This document shows, piece by piece, positions 37,527 to 37,862 of a DNA stretch of 37,862 bases. The notes beneath the pieces are model-generated. The model was given only the letters and a program-made list of their open reading frames with translations, had not been told where the DNA came from and made no database searches. Made by a program: the position numbers and the translations under genes. The stretch's first letter is position 1. Every line of letters begins with the position of its first letter. Location of the stretch: the IMG/VR virus record IMGVR_UViG_3300017773_000037, positions 1-37,862 of that record; one strand, given 5' to 3'. Source of the stretch: a virus.

Positions 37527-37748
37527 TTAGCCCGTCCTGATGCTTCTGGCATCCCAAACGGCAATAGCACGCTTGCCCAAGCTCACAGTGATGTGATCTG
37601 ATCGGCGTGAAATGACCTTGCCTCTCTCCATGCCGCCGCCCATTTGGATCCTGACGGCATCTCCATTTCGGATGCCGTCAAAATTACCAGGATCTTTTAG
37701 CCAACGATCTATGCTTGGCATGCCAACATCCATTGTTCCGTCATGCAC
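37527..37748 (-). CDS. Small SH3/KOW-like protein
   Basis: Up to 73 aa from GTG 37748; ATG 37733 and ATG 37721 are also in frame and the last lies closest to the upstream stop. C-terminal part IRNGDAVRIQMGGGMERGKV then SRRSDHITVSLGKRAIAVWD is a beta-barrel pattern like KOW/SH3 domains ('GDxVRI...G.V..R..D.ITV'). Function unknown; a nucleic-acid or protein adaptor is possible. Confidence 0.55.
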   Translation of the reverse strand: MHDGTMDVGMPSIDRWLKDPGNFDGIRNGDAVRIQMGGGMERGKVISRRSDHITVSLGKRAIAVWDARSIRTG

Positions 37749-37861
37749 TCCATCGTGGAAGCGTGGCGTTCAGCTATCTTCCAACTACGCATTTTGGCAA
37801 ATTCCCTCCATGCCACAATCTGCCGATGATAGATTCGGGCTTTTTCGAGGCATTCACTGGC
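37709..37861 (-). CDS. Partial gene, C-terminal end, unknown function
   Basis: The last 50 codons of a gene that begins right of the window, ending TAG 37711-37709. The sequence (ASECLEKARIYHRQIVAWRE, FAKMRSWKIAERHASTMECM) is helical and charged. It overlaps the start of the following small gene by about 13-40 bp, depending on that gene's start. No family recognised. Confidence 0.5.
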   Translation of the reverse strand, partial: ASECLEKARIYHRQIVAWREFAKMRSWKIAERHASTMECMTEQWMLACQA

Positions 37862-37862
37862 A

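Noticed and set aside
1-37862. Integrase, repressor, attachment site, tRNA, CRISPR or insertion sequence
   Set aside because: Looked for on both strands; no supporting motif or repeat structure was seen.

Overview
This window is most of the genome of a tailed phage with a lambda-like (siphovirus) virion. The likely host is a picocyanobacterium (Synechococcus/Prochlorococcus/Cyanobium type). The host call rests on two RpoD-like (group 1/2 type) sigma factors, on frequent absence of Shine-Dalgarno sites, and on a block of small membrane and secreted proteins that I remember from T4-like cyanomyoviruses (from memory, not searched). Both ends of the window cut through genes. No integrase, lysogeny repressor, DNA polymerase, tRNA, CRISPR array, insertion sequence or photosynthesis gene is visible.

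Left end (1-2394, + strand): a tightly overlapping operon with a partial gene, a MazG-like dNTP pyrophosphohydrolase, a YfbR-like HD nucleotidase, a small HTH-like protein, a DUF1599-like protein and a complete sigma-70 factor. From 4137 down to 2420 (- strand) lies a probable lysis operon: a membrane/coiled-coil protein, two tiny genes with ATGA overlaps, a C39-type cysteine peptidase and two small proteins. From 4164 to 5999 (+) a two-TM protein is followed by three secreted proteins. From 7203 down to 5920 (-) there are two membrane proteins and a small beta-barrel-like outer-membrane protein with an intrinsic terminator behind it.

Middle (7351-32307, - strand): one long virion operon. In transcription order it runs terminase large subunit, three tandem Arg/Lys-rich proteins, portal, a small protein, Mu F-like protein, two tiny basic proteins, scaffold, major capsid protein, decoration protein, a small basic protein, connectors (gp6, FII, Z, U-like), tail tube (V), tail chaperones G and GT (made by a -1 frameshift whose slippery heptamer and downstream stem are visible), tape measure (H), M, L, K, I, J, and a large set of tail-fibre and fibre-partner genes.

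Right end (32359-37861): a second sigma factor lacking region 4 is divergent from the terminase. Three + strand transcription units follow, each with the same architecture: a sigma70-type promoter with an 18-bp spacer, then 8-9 nt, then a pentaloop hairpin at the expected mRNA 5' end, then a small gene. These look like an early regulon; one encodes a probable winged-helix protein. The - strand carries a terminase-small-like protein, an AT-rich intergenic region flanked by inverted GTACC/GGTAC motifs (candidate origin), a primase-polymerase/VirE-type helicase, a VRR-NUC nuclease, a small SH3/KOW-like protein and a partial gene.

The inferred logic: host RNA polymerase reads the hairpin-leader genes early, phage sigma factors redirect transcription, the nucleotide-metabolism operon feeds replication by the primase-helicase, and the long - strand operon builds the virion.
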